Positions 43,114 to 52,417 of a DNA stretch of 64,000 bases are shown here, piece after piece (within the stretch, counting starts at the first letter, position 1; each line of letters starts with the position of its first letter). The notes below the pieces were generated by a model that saw only the letters and a list, made by a program, of their open reading frames with translations, ran no database searches and was not told the origin of the DNA. A program made the position numbers and the translations under genes. The DNA is from Paenibacillus farraposensis (GTDB taxonomy: Bacteria; Bacillota; Bacilli; Paenibacillales; Paenibacillaceae). The stretch is from contig NZ_JAFFQR010000112.1 of NCBI RefSeq assembly GCF_020736845.1, positions 62,001 to 126,000 on the forward strand, read 5' to 3'.

Positions 43114-45239
43114 ATTTTAAGATCGACTCCTTTATAAGACTGAGGTACATAGCTTTGCACCTCAGAAGAGACGGGGCCTTCCGGCTCAGTCCTTACGGGC
43201 ATAGGCTCGGTACGAAGTGATAGAAGCTGATACCCTAGTGACTCCAGTGCCGCCTGAATGGATTCACGTCCACTGGTTAGCAGCGAAGCCGCCCATTCCT
43301 GATCGTTATGGAGCTTGAGACTTACAATCCGGTCTACCACTTGTACATCCACTAATGTCGGTCCAAGCCCTTTCATGTCCAGATCAAACCAAAGGCGACA
43401 GTTGGATGCATCCAGTTCCCCCCGTTTGCCGCGGCGAGATTGAATCTGGATCGTAGCCGTTTCACGCCCGTCCGGCCCGACAAACGGAATAAACAGATGC
43501 ACTTGCGCAAAAGGCGCCGTTCGGTCTGTATTTAGCAGCAACTGCTGACCCGTCAGGTGCTGTACGACCTGCTGGGCCGCCTCCTTCAAGGCGGGCGGCA
43601 CATCATCGCTGCTCAGCAGTTGGAGCAGCGCTCCTTTTACGGTGTCTGTGTCTGCTGACACCGTACCGCCTGCCGCAGCCGCTAGCCCCGGCAACGGCTG
43701 CGGTGCCTCCTCCGGCTGCGCCGAACGCACAGCCGTCCCTTGCACGGCTGCGCGGTGTACCTGTTGCTCGTGCTCTGCACCGAGCAGCTTGAGCACGCGG
43801 CCCACCCACGGCGCCTCCGCAGGAGTGAGCTGCGTGCTTGGCGCTCCAGATGCCGCTGGCTGCGAAGCAGCGGTATCTGGAGCCCGCATCGCGCTCGCCG
43901 TGGCTTGCTGCGCTTCGGCCACGGGCCGCTCCGGCGCATCCGTGCCCAGCGCTGGCGGAACGGCTGCGCGCAGCTCTTGCAGCAGCGTGTGCAGCCGCTG
44001 GAGCGGCGGCTCGTGCGCAGCCGTGTTGCCTGCCGCGGATTGCGGCACAGGGCCGCCAGTCGGCTGTGTCGCAGCGCGTTCTGTTGCGTCAGCGGTTGCC
44101 GCTGGCTTCGCCCCGGCAGGCTCTGCCGTTGCTGCCGCTGGACTACCGGCGGCATCTTTAGGCTGCGTGCCTGCCGTGCCGACTGGCTGCGCCTGCTCCG
44201 CTTTGGCGCGGGAAGGACCGCTTGACGCATCAGCGCCCGATTCAGGCATATGGGAGGCAGCGTCCGAAGTTGCTGCCGCTCCGCGCCCATTGGCTGTCTC
44301 CGCTGCATCTGGCGCAGTCCCTTGAGCTCCAGATGCAGCTCCGGTCTGAGCCTTTGGCTCTGCGGCCATGGCATTTGCTTCACTCTCCGCGGCAGCAACC
44401 AGATTGGCTGCTTGAGTCCCTTTCAGCAATTCCTTGCCGCCTGTTGCTTGTCCGGCTTCTGCCTGCTTTGCAGTAGCCGAGACATCCTTGGACAATACAG
44501 GAGCCTGAGGGGCTTCCGCTGCACCTACTACCCTAGTGGTGGAGGCACCAGCTGAGGCGGAGCCAGATAATACCTGATCAGTTACCTTAGCAGCTATTGC
44601 TTCTCCCTTGGTCCGGGCTGTAGAAGAGACTCCCTGTCCTTGCTGCTTTAATACTGCTTCAAGTTCCTGCTGCAGCGTTGACAACAAGTCATTTAAAGAG
44701 GGACCAAACATCGCTTGCCGTAAGCCATTTATGCTTTCAGCCGTTAAGGGAAGCCCGCGCTGAAAAGCAACGGCTGCCGCCTGCACGAATGTTCCTATTG
44801 GTATATTGCCGGATTGCTTCGCCAAAGCATTCTGCAAAGATGCTGCATTTTCCGATGTCAACGGCACACCATTCTTTTGCATAGCCTGAATAAGTGCTCT
44901 GTTCTGAGCTGTATCCGGCAGTCCCACCGATTCCAATATATCGGCAAGAGCAACGGTTTGCTGTGGTCCTTGAGTTGCATCGTTCAAAGGCTTAAGCACC
45001 GTCATGCCACTGGAGGAAGTGGGTTGTACCTGAAATGTTGCAGTCTGTCCGGGCTGAAGAGGGGTCTCCAGCTTGGCTCTGACTTGGGAACCTTGTATTT
45101 GCAGCACAGCCTCACCGCCGTCCTCGGACACCTTTAATACGACGCCTCTTACGACTTGACCTGGCTGCATATCGAGCTTTTTGACCTCGCCCGCCTTCAC
45201 ATCACCAAGTAATCCACGAAATACGGATCCGATGTTCAT
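43110..45239 (-). CDS. ylqG: YlqG, FliK-like hook-length-control-domain protein outside the fla operon
   Basis: The 709-residue protein has an N-terminal region with a small beta domain (QVVRGVVLKVSEDGGEAVLQ), a very long Ala/Gln/Pro/Thr-rich central region (about 225-540, with local GC content well above the neighbourhood), and a C-terminal domain like the FliK hook-length control fold (DLDMKGLGPTLVDVQVVDR, AALESLGYQLLSLRTEP). No membrane segment is seen. It overlaps ylqH by 4 bases. B. subtilis has a ylqG-ylqH pair at the same place; length differs because of the linker. Confidence 0.88.
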   Translation of the reverse strand: MNIGSVFRGLLGDVKAGEVKKLDMQPGQVVRGVVLKVSEDGGEAVLQIQGSQVRAKLETPLQPGQTATFQVQPTSSSGMTVLKPLNDATQGPQQTVALADILESVGLPDTAQNRALIQAMQKNGVPLTSENAASLQNALAKQSGNIPIGTFVQAAAVAFQRGLPLTAESINGLRQAMFGPSLNDLLSTLQQELEAVLKQQGQGVSSTARTKGEAIAAKVTDQVLSGSASAGASTTRVVGAAEAPQAPVLSKDVSATAKQAEAGQATGGKELLKGTQAANLVAAAESEANAMAAEPKAQTGAASGAQGTAPDAAETANGRGAAATSDAASHMPESGADASSGPSRAKAEQAQPVGTAGTQPKDAAGSPAAATAEPAGAKPAATADATERAATQPTGGPVPQSAAGNTAAHEPPLQRLHTLLQELRAAVPPALGTDAPERPVAEAQQATASAMRAPDTAASQPAASGAPSTQLTPAEAPWVGRVLKLLGAEHEQQVHRAAVQGTAVRSAQPEEAPQPLPGLAAAAGGTVSADTDTVKGALLQLLSSDDVPPALKEAAQQVVQHLTGQQLLLNTDRTAPFAQVHLFIPFVGPDGRETATIQIQSRRGKRGELDASNCRLWFDLDMKGLGPTLVDVQVVDRIVSLKLHNDQEWAASLLTSGRESIQAALESLGYQLLSLRTEPMPVRTEPEGPVSSEVQSYVPQSYKGVDLKI

Positions 45240-45327
45240 ATCGCCCCTCCTTTCTTCGTCCCTTTTTCAAAGGGCCTATTTATTGGGTATACATTATATC
45301 GGCATAGTCCGGTTTGATAATAAGGTT

Positions 45328-45975
45328 TTACAGATCAAACAGCGTCGGCTGCTCTGTCAGCAAATTGCCCAAAAAGCTGCGTCTGTGCATCTCTGTCGGT
45401 CCCAGTGCCAAAATTTGTTCCCTGTGCAGCTTGGTAGCGTAGCCTTTATGTATGCTAATTCCGTATTCAGGATACTTTGCATCCCATTCGCCTTTGCATA
45501 GCCGATCACGAGTAACCTTGGCGATAATAGAAGCCGCGGCGATAGATTGGCTGTTCGCATCTCCCTTAATGATAGATAGCTGCGGAACAGGTACATCTAC
45601 CTTTTCGGCATCCACCAGAATATAATCGGGAGATACAGATAAAGCCTTAACAGCCTGCTTCATCGCCAAACGAGCTGCTTGTTTAATGTTGATCTCATCA
45701 ATCGTCCGCGCATCCACATAGCCAACTCCAACAGCAATCGCCTTCTCCATAATCAGCTCGTAGTATGTTTCTCTCTTTTTGTCGGTCAGTTTTTTGGAGT
45801 CATCCACGCCTTCCAGCACTTCACCTACCGGTAAAATAACTGCTGCAGCCACAACATCCCCGAACAAACACCCTCGGCCTACCTCATCAACACCAGCAAT
45901 TCGCTCACAGGATTGCTCCCAGCATTTTTTTTCATAGTGAAGCATGTCCTTCACCACTACCTCTTTGTTTTCCAT
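45328..45975 (-). CDS. rnhB: Ribonuclease HII
   Basis: RNase HII removes single ribonucleotides from DNA and RNA from RNA/DNA hybrids. The 215-residue protein has the metal-binding Asp30/Glu31 in GVDEVGRG, the GKG-like DDSKKLTDKKRE, and the third acid in YILVDAEKVDVP. It starts a transcript after a terminator downstream of rbgA and is followed by ylqG after 88 bases. Length is normal. Confidence 0.96.
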   Translation of the reverse strand: MENKEVVVKDMLHYEKKCWEQSCERIAGVDEVGRGCLFGDVVAAAVILPVGEVLEGVDDSKKLTDKKRETYYELIMEKAIAVGVGYVDARTIDEINIKQAARLAMKQAVKALSVSPDYILVDAEKVDVPVPQLSIIKGDANSQSIAAASIIAKVTRDRLCKGEWDAKYPEYGISIHKGYATKLHREQILALGPTEMHRRSFLGNLLTEQPTLFDL

Positions 45976-46110
45976 ATCCCATACCTGCCCATCCTATGTA
46001 GTTTAAGGCTTCCTTCATGCCGCACTCTTTGGATAAAATTCAGCTTACCACAGACCTACACCGTCCAAAACCTTTTTCTGTCTGCCTTTACATACCAAAA
46101 AAAACATAAC

Positions 46111-46148
46111 AAAAAACCTTCCTCCTCTCCAGAGAGATGGGGAAGGTT
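46111..46148 (-). terminator. Intrinsic terminator after rbgA
   Basis: On the minus strand AACCTTCC and GGAAGGTT form a perfect 8-bp stem with further inner pairing (TCTCTCTGG/AGAGGA), followed by a U-run. It separates lepB-rbgA from rnhB. Confidence 0.88.
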
Positions 46149-46197
46149 CTTCCTTGCCGCAATATGCGATGTTCTGCGCCAGGTACGCTTACGACAA

Positions 46198-47058
46198 TCA
46201 GTAAGGAGCCTCTAGGCTGAAGCGTCCCAGCTTTCCCGCACGCAGTTCACGCAAAATTATTTTGGACGCTTTTTCAAGATCTACACGTCCACCGCTAACA
46301 ATACAGCCACGTTTACGTCCGATGGCTTCCATAACGTTAACAACTTCATCAGGATTTTCGATGTCTTCAGGACGTTCGGTAAGATCGAAACGCTCTGCCA
46401 GGGCCTCCCAATAATATTGGACAAAATATTTGGTCGCGAAAAAAGCAATATCCTCGACATTCAGAATTTCTTCCTTGATCGCACCCGTAACTGCCAGGCG
46501 GTAACCAACATTCTGATCCTCAAATCTAGGCCACAAAATCCCCGGTGTATCCAGCAACTCAATGTCTCCAGTCTTGATCCACTGCTGTGCCTTCGTTACC
46601 CCCGGACGATCACCTGTCGCTGCAATATTACGTCCTGCCATTCGGTTGATCAGTGTTGATTTGCCGACATTCGGAATACCGACAATCAAGGCACGGATCG
46701 GACGGGGATTCATTCCTTTGGATATTTGCCGATCTATCTTTTCCTTAAGCAGCAGCTTGGCCTGAACCGGAATTTCCTTCATTCCTGTCCCTGTCGTGGC
46801 ATCAACCTGAAAGGCTGTATGCCCCTGCTCCTTAAAGTAGGCAATCCACTGTTGCGATACTGCCGGGTCCGCCAAATCCGCCTTGTTCATCACAATCATT
46901 CTCGGCTTTCCCTGCAAAATATCATCAATCATTGGATTTCGACTGGAAAGTGGCAATCGAGCATCAATCAGCTCAATCACCAAATCGATCAGCTTTAATT
47001 TTGCTTCAATTTGGCGGCGCGCTTTGGTCATATGACCAGGAAACCATTGAATCGTCAC
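46198..47058 (-). CDS. rbgA: Ribosome biogenesis GTPase RbgA (YlqF), GTG start
   Basis: RbgA is a circularly permuted GTPase that matures the 50S subunit. The motifs occur in the permuted order G4 (NKADLAD), G1 ([13 protein letters not shown]), G3 ([10 protein letters not shown]). The protein begins [20 protein letters not shown], as in B. subtilis. I use GTG at 47058, about 8 bases after GAGG; an ATG two codons earlier abuts that site. It lies 70 bases after lepB and is closed by a terminator. Confidence 0.96.
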   Translation of the reverse strand: MTIQWFPGHMTKARRQIEAKLKLIDLVIELIDARLPLSSRNPMIDDILQGKPRMIVMNKADLADPAVSQQWIAYFKEQGHTAFQVDATTGTGMKEIPVQAKLLLKEKIDRQISKGMNPRPIRALIVGIPNVGKSTLINRMAGRNIAATGDRPGVTKAQQWIKTGDIELLDTPGILWPRFEDQNVGYRLAVTGAIKEEILNVEDIAFFATKYFVQYYWEALAERFDLTERPEDIENPDEVVNVMEAIGRKRGCIVSGGRVDLEKASKIILRELRAGKLGRFSLEAPY

Positions 47059-47127
47059 CGTCATCACCTCATTGATCGTAACTTCTGTCCTTAGCATTAG
47101 GCTTCTAGTTAGTAATTACGCTGCATT

Positions 47128-47760
47128 TTAGTTATTTGAGTGGTTAATCCACTGCATATCTTTCGCCGGCCAGAAAATAACGTCGGCCCGGCCCACAACT
47201 TCCTTTAAATCAATATACCCAATCATTCGGCTATCTGTACTATTGGAACGGTTATCTCCCATAACAAAAATATGCCCAACCGGAACTTTTCCATCCTTAA
47301 ACTTTTCATTCGGGAAATTTGTGAACTTGTTGTAGAGCTCGCCATTTTGATGCGCTTCTTCCAAAGGAGCTTTGAGATAAGGCTCCTGAATCGGCTTGCC
47401 ATTCACTGTAACCGTGTCACCTTCTACCTTGACCGTATCACCCGCAACGGCAATGACACGCTTGATGAAATCCCTTCCTTCCTCCGGCACATGGAACACA
47501 ATCACTTCGCCCGGTTTAGGGTCGCGGAAATCATACAAAATCTCATTTACAATGACGCGTTCTCCGGTATGGAAGTTAGGCTGCATCGATGGTCCATCCA
47601 CAATAAACGGCTTAAAGAGAAGCCAACGAATTAAAAAGACAAGCACTAACGCAATTATGATGGCCTTTAGCCACTCAAAAATCTCCCTTTTTGGTTTACG
47701 CTTGGGCGTACCATCCTGATCGGGTGGCTGCACAGCCCCTTGTCCTACTTCATTCTTCAT
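47128..47760 (-). CDS. lepB: Type I signal peptidase
   Basis: This membrane protease cleaves Sec and Tat signal peptides. The 210-residue protein has a basic cytoplasmic N-terminus, one membrane helix at about 31-50, the nucleophile Ser58 in DGPSMQPNF, and the general base Lys100 in DFIKRVIA, followed by the GDNRSNSTDSR box. Bacillus calls the paralogues SipS/SipT and so on; which paralogue this is cannot be said. It lies between rplS and rbgA, with a terminator after rplS. Confidence 0.96.
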   Translation of the reverse strand: MKNEVGQGAVQPPDQDGTPKRKPKREIFEWLKAIIIALVLVFLIRWLLFKPFIVDGPSMQPNFHTGERVIVNEILYDFRDPKPGEVIVFHVPEEGRDFIKRVIAVAGDTVKVEGDTVTVNGKPIQEPYLKAPLEEAHQNGELYNKFTNFPNEKFKDGKVPVGHIFVMGDNRSNSTDSRMIGYIDLKEVVGRADVIFWPAKDMQWINHSNN

Positions 47761-47812
47761 AGCTCACTGTCCTCTCTTTACGGTCATTAATCCACAGTTC
47801 CCTATGTACGTA

Positions 47813-47849
47813 GAAAAAGCGAAAGGAGCTTGTAAACAAGCCCCTTTCG
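47813..47849 (-). terminator. Intrinsic terminator after rplS
   Basis: CGAAAGGGGCTTG and CAAGCTCCTTTCG pair almost perfectly around a 4-base loop on the minus strand, followed by a U-rich run. It separates rplS from lepB. Confidence 0.88.
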
Positions 47850-47859
47850 TTTCGTTGTA

Positions 47860-48204
47860 TTAACGACGAATTTCTTTAATTCTCGCTGCTTTACCGCGCA
47901 GTTCACGAAGATAATAAAGCTTCGCACGACGCACTTTACCACGGCGAGCCACTTCGATTTTATCGATTTTTGGGGAATGAAGCGGGAAAGTTCTTTCCAC
48001 ACCTACACCGTAAGAAATTTTACGAACTGTAAAAGTCTCACTGATTCCACCACCACGGCGTTTAATAACTACACCTTCAAACAACTGGATACGCTCACGA
48101 GTTCCCTCAATAACCTTCACGTGTACTTTCAAAGTATCACCAGGACGAAAGTTAGGCAGATCTTTACGCAGTTGTTCTTCAGTGATCGCTTGGACGATAT
48201 TCAT
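47860..48204 (-). CDS. rplS: 50S ribosomal protein L19
   Basis: L19 sits at the 30S-50S interface and forms part of bridges B6 and B8. The 114-residue protein shows [40 protein letters not shown] and the basic tail [23 protein letters not shown] precedes the ATG. It has its own promoter and leader and its own terminator, so it can be made apart from trmD. Confidence 0.98.
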   Translation of the reverse strand: MNIVQAITEEQLRKDLPNFRPGDTLKVHVKVIEGTRERIQLFEGVVIKRRGGGISETFTVRKISYGVGVERTFPLHSPKIDKIEVARRGKVRRAKLYYLRELRGKAARIKEIRR

Positions 48205-48300
48205 CTATGACTCCCTCCTTCCGTACAGGTGTTCATGCTTCTTCTGGAAACACATCTATTTCCTTCATCATCCACAGAGGACCACCGTATTACACACAAC
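48205..48300 (-). ncRNA. Candidate rplS leader (L19 autoregulatory leader type)
   Basis: The roughly 95-base 5' leader between the promoter and rplS contains a local hairpin GGAAA...TTTCC and other inverted segments before the AAGGAGGG site. Firmicute rplS genes often carry an L19 leader. I could not confirm the consensus structure by eye. Confidence 0.4.
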
Positions 48301-48306
48301 AGATTC

Positions 48307-48335
48307 ATTGTATCATGGAGGTTACCGTAATGCAA
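48307..48335 (-). promoter_or_regulatory. Sigma-A promoter of rplS
   Basis: On the minus strand TTGCAT (48330-48335) and TACAAT (48307-48312) are 17 bases apart, about 105 bases before rplS. Confidence 0.6.
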
Positions 48336-48429
48336 CAACAAAAGGGATTTGACCAAACATTTTATTTAATTGACTTCATTATAAAACACGTCACTACCTG
48401 CTTTCAAATCTGCTCTAGGCTAAAGCGCT

Positions 48430-49248
48430 TTAACACTTGTCTCCCGGACCGTCCGGTTGGCGTTGCTCTTCAATCCAGGCGCGTTCCTTGTCTGTCAGTT
48501 CGGCCTTCTCCAGCAGATCAGGCCGGCGTTCCAATGTACGGCGCAATGCTTCCTGTCTTCTCCAGGCATCAATATTCACGTGGTGCCCTGACAGCAGCAC
48601 ATCAGGTACTTTCCAGCCCCGGAATTCGGCAGGACGGGTATAATGGGGATACTCTAGCAGCCCCGTGCTAAACGAGTCTGTAATGGCACTGGTTTCATTA
48701 CCCAGCACACCCGGCAGCAAGCGTGTCACACTATCAATAACGACCATGGCAGGCAGCTCCCCGCCAGTCAGTACATAATCGCCGATAGAGAGCTCATCTG
48801 TCACCAAATGCTCCCGAATCCGCTCGTCATAACCTTCGTAATGTCCACATATAAAAATAAGATGGTCCTCTTTGGCCAGCTCTTCCGCTTTCTGTTGCGT
48901 AAAAGTCTCACCCTGTGGACACATCAAAATAATCCGCGGCGCTTTCAAATCAGCATTTCCTTTGTTCTTTTCATGATGGACGACTTTATCGACAGCCTCT
49001 AATGCAGGCCGCTCTGAATCATCCAACAATGCTTCCACTGCAGCAAAAATGGGGTCCGGCTTCAACACCATGCCGCCCCCGCCACCATAGGGCGTATCAT
49101 CTACCTGTCCATGCTTGTTTCCGGCATACTGGCGAAAATTAATCGCTTGCAGCGATACAATTCCCTTATCTCTTGCTTTTCCCAGAATACTTGCATTAAA
49201 TACACCATCAAACATTTCAGGAAATAGAGTCAGCACATCCACCCGCAT
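48430..49248 (-). CDS. trmD: tRNA (guanine37-N1)-methyltransferase TrmD
   Basis: TrmD makes m1G37 in tRNAs and prevents frameshifts. The 272-residue protein is a SPOUT enzyme with the trefoil knot in [20 protein letters not shown] and [16 protein letters not shown], and the N-terminal [15 protein letters not shown]. It starts 1 base after rimM, so they are co-translated, as in most Firmicutes. The C-terminus is about 25 residues longer than the core fold and polar. Confidence 0.97.
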   Translation of the reverse strand: MRVDVLTLFPEMFDGVFNASILGKARDKGIVSLQAINFRQYAGNKHGQVDDTPYGGGGGMVLKPDPIFAAVEALLDDSERPALEAVDKVVHHEKNKGNADLKAPRIILMCPQGETFTQQKAEELAKEDHLIFICGHYEGYDERIREHLVTDELSIGDYVLTGGELPAMVVIDSVTRLLPGVLGNETSAITDSFSTGLLEYPHYTRPAEFRGWKVPDVLLSGHHVNIDAWRRQEALRRTLERRPDLLEKAELTDKERAWIEEQRQPDGPGDKC

Positions 49249-49249
49249 T

Positions 49250-49765
49250 TTATAGCAACCCTTCCATTAACCGCACCGTTACCCGCTTTTCACGCACGTT
49301 TACATCCAGAATAACACTTTCTATATACGGCAATAACAGTTCCTTGCCATTAGGCATTTTGACCACCCATACATCATTGGCGCCCGGAGTCAAAATTTCT
49401 TTGACCACACCAAGCTTATCTCCGTCTTCAGTCATTGCTTCCAGGCCAATGACTTCATGAAAATAGAATTCATTTTCTTCTAGCTCGCCTAGCCGTTCAG
49501 CAGATACCTTCAACATCGAACCTTTGTATTTTTCAACATCGTTGATATTGTGATATTCCTTGAATTTAACGATAACCATATTTTTGTGAAGACGCGCTGT
49601 TTCCACGGTAACGGGAACCGGTGCTTTATCATCCGACGAAACAATCAATAACTCGCTACCTTTAGCAAAACGATCCTCAAGAAAATCAGTCGTCGTTAAT
49701 ATTTTAAGCTCGCCGCGAATTCCATGCGTATTCACAATTTTTCCGACATTAAACAATTGCTGCAT
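49250..49765 (-). CDS. rimM: Ribosome maturation factor RimM
   Basis: RimM binds protein S19 and helps mature the 30S subunit. The 171-residue protein has the N-terminal RimM domain ([16 protein letters not shown]) and the PRC barrel ([34 protein letters not shown]). GGAGGA precedes the ATG. A terminator-like hairpin lies between khpA and this gene, so rimM-trmD may be read at a reduced level. Confidence 0.96.
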   Translation of the reverse strand: MQQLFNVGKIVNTHGIRGELKILTTTDFLEDRFAKGSELLIVSSDDKAPVPVTVETARLHKNMVIVKFKEYHNINDVEKYKGSMLKVSAERLGELEENEFYFHEVIGLEAMTEDGDKLGVVKEILTPGANDVWVVKMPNGKELLLPYIESVILDVNVREKRVTVRLMEGLL

Positions 49766-49816
49766 CGTGTTCCTCCCACACGTAATCGGTTCCGCTCTAC
49801 ATCATCTTCATCATGT

Positions 49817-49857
49817 ACGAAAAAGGGCTAGGACATACATCCTAACCCACTTTCGTA
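49817..49857 (-). terminator. Terminator-like hairpin between khpA and rimM
   Basis: On the minus strand GGGTTAGGA and TCCTAGCCC form a 9-bp stem (one G-U pair), followed by UUUUUCG; outer bases TACGAAA/TTTCGTA extend the pairing. Being inside an operon, it may work as a partial terminator. Confidence 0.7.
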
Positions 49858-49862
49858 TATCT

Positions 49863-50093
49863 TTAAGATATGATGTCTACGGTAACCCGTTTATCCATCT
49901 TAACGGCTGCTGATGCAACCACAGTGCGAAGCGCCTTGGCGATACGTCCCTGCTTGCCGATGATTTTGCCTACATCATCAGGATGCACACTAAGCTCATA
50001 CACAACAAGCCGATCCTTCTCCAAGGTCTTCACAGTTACATCTTCCGGATGATCTACTAAAGCCTTAGCAATGATTATCACTAATTCTTCCAT
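49863..50093 (-). CDS. khpA: KH-domain RNA-binding protein KhpA (YlqC)
   Basis: KhpA is a small RNA-binding protein; in other Firmicutes it acts with KhpB (Jag/EloR) on mRNAs of cell growth. The 76-residue protein is one KH domain with the GxxG loop as GKQG in VGKIIGKQGRIAKALR. AGGGTC-type site and ATG are spaced normally. It lies 23 bases after rpsP. B. subtilis has ylqD after it; here rimM follows directly. Confidence 0.94.
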   Translation of the reverse strand: MEELVIIIAKALVDHPEDVTVKTLEKDRLVVYELSVHPDDVGKIIGKQGRIAKALRTVVASAAVKMDKRVTVDIIS

Positions 50094-50116
50094 AATTGAC
50101 CCTCCGCATCAGCACC

Positions 50117-50389
50117 TTATTTCTGTTGTCTAAGCTCATGAAACTTTTTCATCACGCCCGCTTTGCTAAGCAAGTTGCGAACTGTGTCGGATGCTTGTGC
50201 ACCATCTTGCAACCATTTCAGCGCTTTATCTTCATCAATTTTTACAACCGCTGGTACTGCGATAGGGTTGTAGTAACCGATTTCTTCGATAAAACGACCG
50301 TCACGCGGGGAACGGGAATCAGATACCACGACGCGATAGAAAGGAGCTTTATGTGCACCCATACGTTTCAGACGAATACGAACTGCCAC
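50117..50389 (-). CDS. rpsP: 30S ribosomal protein S16
   Basis: S16 is a primary 30S assembly protein. The 90-residue protein begins [20 protein letters not shown], with [27 protein letters not shown] core shortened here, and the C-terminal [27 protein letters not shown] precedes the ATG. It lies 66 bases after ffh and before khpA in the conserved ffh-rpsP-khpA order. Confidence 0.98.
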   Translation of the reverse strand: MAVRIRLKRMGAHKAPFYRVVVSDSRSPRDGRFIEEIGYYNPIAVPAVVKIDEDKALKWLQDGAQASDTVRNLLSKAGVMKKFHELRQQK

Positions 50390-50455
50390 GAAAATTCACC
50401 TCCTTCAAAAAATAGACTATAGATTGTTATCCATCATTCCTAAAGCCTCAGAACC

Positions 50456-51832
50456 TTAACGGAATGGAAACTTCAAGCCTTTGCCCATATTCTTCAACTG
50501 CTTAAGAGCCTTGTTTTTACCACCCTTAGGCCCCATCATATCCGAGAATTGCTTCATCATACGGCGCATTTCGTCGAATTGCTTAATCAGGCGGTTTACC
50601 TCAGCCAGCGATGTCCCGCTGCCAGCAGCAATCCGTTTGCGGCGACTATGATTAATCATGTCCGGGTTTTGCTTTTCCTGTGTAGTCATTGAATGAACGA
50701 TAGCCTCAATACGGCCCATCTGTTTATCATCCACTTTGACATCTTTCATTTGCTTCATGTTGCCCATACCGGGAATCATATCAAGAATCTGATCGATCGG
50801 ACCCAGCTTTTTAACCTGATCCATCTGATCCAGAAAATCCTCGAAAGTGAACTCGGCATTGCGCATTTTCCGTTCCATTTCCTTCGCCTTGTCAGCGTCG
50901 ATATTGGATTGCGCTTTTTCAATCAGGGACAACATGTCGCCCATGCCCAAAATCCGTGAAGCCATTCGTTCTGGATGGAACGGCTCCATGGCATCCAGCT
51001 TTTCACCCAGCGTAGCAAACTTGATCGGACATCCCGTCACAGCCTTGACCGACAGAGCCGCACCGCCACGGGTATCGCCATCAAGCTTTGTCAATACGAC
51101 CCCTGTCAGCTCCAGGCTGCTGTTAAAGTGTTCAGCAACGTTAACCGCGTCCTGACCCGTCATGCTGTCGACAACCAGCAAAACTTCGTCCGGATTGACA
51201 TTTGCATGAATCTGGCGAAGCTCTTCCATAAGCTCTTCATCAACGTGCAGACGGCCGGCGGTATCGATAATAACGTAATCATTGCCATTATCCTTGGCGT
51301 GCTGCAAGCCCTGCTTTGCAATCTCCACCGGGCTTGTCTGATCTCCGAGTGTAAATACAGGAGCCTTGATCTGCTCCCCAAGAATCTGGAGCTGCTTGAT
51401 CGCAGCCGGTCTATAAATATCACCAGCTACCAGCAACGGGCGATGATTCTGCTTTTGCAGGAGCTTCGCCAGTTTACCGGACGTGGTCGTTTTACCTGCG
51501 CCTTGCAGACCCACCATCATAATGACCGTAGGCGGCTTGTTGGCCTTGGCAAGCTTGGCCTGGCTGCCACCCATCAACTCGGTCAGTTCCTTGTTCACGA
51601 TGTCGATAATGACCATGCCCGGGGTAAAGCTATCCATGACTTCCTTACCAACGGATTTCTCTTTCACCTTGGCAATAAAGTCCTTTACAACCTTGAAGTT
51701 AACGTCCGCTTCAAGCAAAGCCAAACGCACTTCACGCATTGCCTGAGCTACATCATCCTCAGACACTTTGCCTTTGCCGCGCAATTTGCTGAATACATTT
51801 TGCAAGCGTGTCGATAATCCTTCAAATGCCAT
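50456..51832 (-). CDS. ffh: Signal recognition particle protein Ffh
   Basis: Ffh binds signal sequences of membrane proteins and targets them with FtsY. The 458-residue protein has the NG GTPase with P-loop GLQGAGKTTT at 108-117, DTAGRLHVDEELM, TKLDGDTRGG, and a Met-rich M domain (about 300-430; MMKQFSDMMGPKGG) that binds 6S-like 4.5S RNA. It follows ylxM by 52 bases and shares its promoter. Length is normal for the family. Confidence 0.98.
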   Translation of the reverse strand: MAFEGLSTRLQNVFSKLRGKGKVSEDDVAQAMREVRLALLEADVNFKVVKDFIAKVKEKSVGKEVMDSFTPGMVIIDIVNKELTELMGGSQAKLAKANKPPTVIMMVGLQGAGKTTTSGKLAKLLQKQNHRPLLVAGDIYRPAAIKQLQILGEQIKAPVFTLGDQTSPVEIAKQGLQHAKDNGNDYVIIDTAGRLHVDEELMEELRQIHANVNPDEVLLVVDSMTGQDAVNVAEHFNSSLELTGVVLTKLDGDTRGGAALSVKAVTGCPIKFATLGEKLDAMEPFHPERMASRILGMGDMLSLIEKAQSNIDADKAKEMERKMRNAEFTFEDFLDQMDQVKKLGPIDQILDMIPGMGNMKQMKDVKVDDKQMGRIEAIVHSMTTQEKQNPDMINHSRRKRIAAGSGTSLAEVNRLIKQFDEMRRMMKQFSDMMGPKGGKNKALKQLKNMGKGLKFPFR

Positions 51833-51884
51833 ACTTTCGCACCTCCTTGTCTACTAAGGATATTTATATACTAATCTATAAGAC

Positions 51885-52253
51885 CTACAATTCCTGCAGG
51901 CGATTTACAATTTGATGAACATGCTGCACAGTGCCTTCATGAGCTTCGCCCATCTTACCGAATGCCTCATGCAAAGCCGTATCCAGTTCTTTTAAATCTT
52001 GGACTCTGCGTTCATGCTTACTGAGCAATCCAAGCTTTTCCTCATACATTTCCAGTACTTGTTCAGCACGTTTAATATGTTCATACACTGCCTGACGGCT
52101 AATTTCAAATTCCGAAGCAATTTCTCCCAGTGAAAAATCATCATGGAAGTAATATTTCAAAAACATCTGTTGCTTCTTCGTAAGCAGAGGTTCATAAAAG
52201 TCAAACAGTCGGTTTATCCGGTTCGTCTTTTCCAGCCGATTCTCCTGACTCAT
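51885..52253 (-). CDS. ylxM: YlxM (UPF0122), putative helix-turn-helix SRP-operon protein
   Basis: YlxM is a DNA- or RNA-binding-like helix-turn-helix protein that interacts with SRP components in streptococci. The 122-residue product has [20 protein letters not shown] followed by [20 protein letters not shown], a sigma-70 region 4-like HTH. I start it at ATG 52253, 7 bases after GGAGGT. It is the first gene of the ylxM-ffh-rpsP-khpA transcript. Confidence 0.92.
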   Translation of the reverse strand: MSQENRLEKTNRINRLFDFYEPLLTKKQQMFLKYYFHDDFSLGEIASEFEISRQAVYEHIKRAEQVLEMYEEKLGLLSKHERRVQDLKELDTALHEAFGKMGEAHEGTVQHVHQIVNRLQEL

Positions 52254-52309
52254 CACCTATACCTCCATCGTCAAGGAAAAACACTTTACAGTTCTTTTCA
52301 ACGTTCCTT

Positions 52310-52338
52310 ATCATACATAAAAGAAAAGAAGATGTCAA
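52310..52338 (-). promoter_or_regulatory. Strong sigma-A promoter of ylxM-ffh
   Basis: On the minus strand TTGACA (52333-52338) and TATGAT (52310-52315) are 17 bases apart, just downstream of the trhA terminator. The leader is about 50 bases long. Confidence 0.82.
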
Positions 52339-52357
52339 GCGTTATCCCTTGTCATAC

Positions 52358-52402
52358 AAAAAAAGCCGATCCACAGCCCTTAAACGGAAGTACGGATCGA
52401 CT
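52358..52402 (-). terminator. Intrinsic terminator after trhA
   Basis: On the minus strand AGTCGATCC and GGATCGGCT form a 9-bp stem (one G-U pair) with a 21-base loop, followed by six U residues. Confidence 0.85.
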
Positions 52403-52417
52403 TTTGCCATCTGTTTC

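Noticed and set aside
43642..44325. 227-codon plus-strand frame opposite ylqG
   Set aside because: It mirrors the GC-rich, Ala-rich part of ylqG; long antisense frames are expected there, and the product is Ser/Cys/Ala low complexity.
48207..48671. 154-codon plus-strand frame across the rplS leader and trmD end
   Set aside because: It overlaps the rplS promoter and trmD, and shows no domain.
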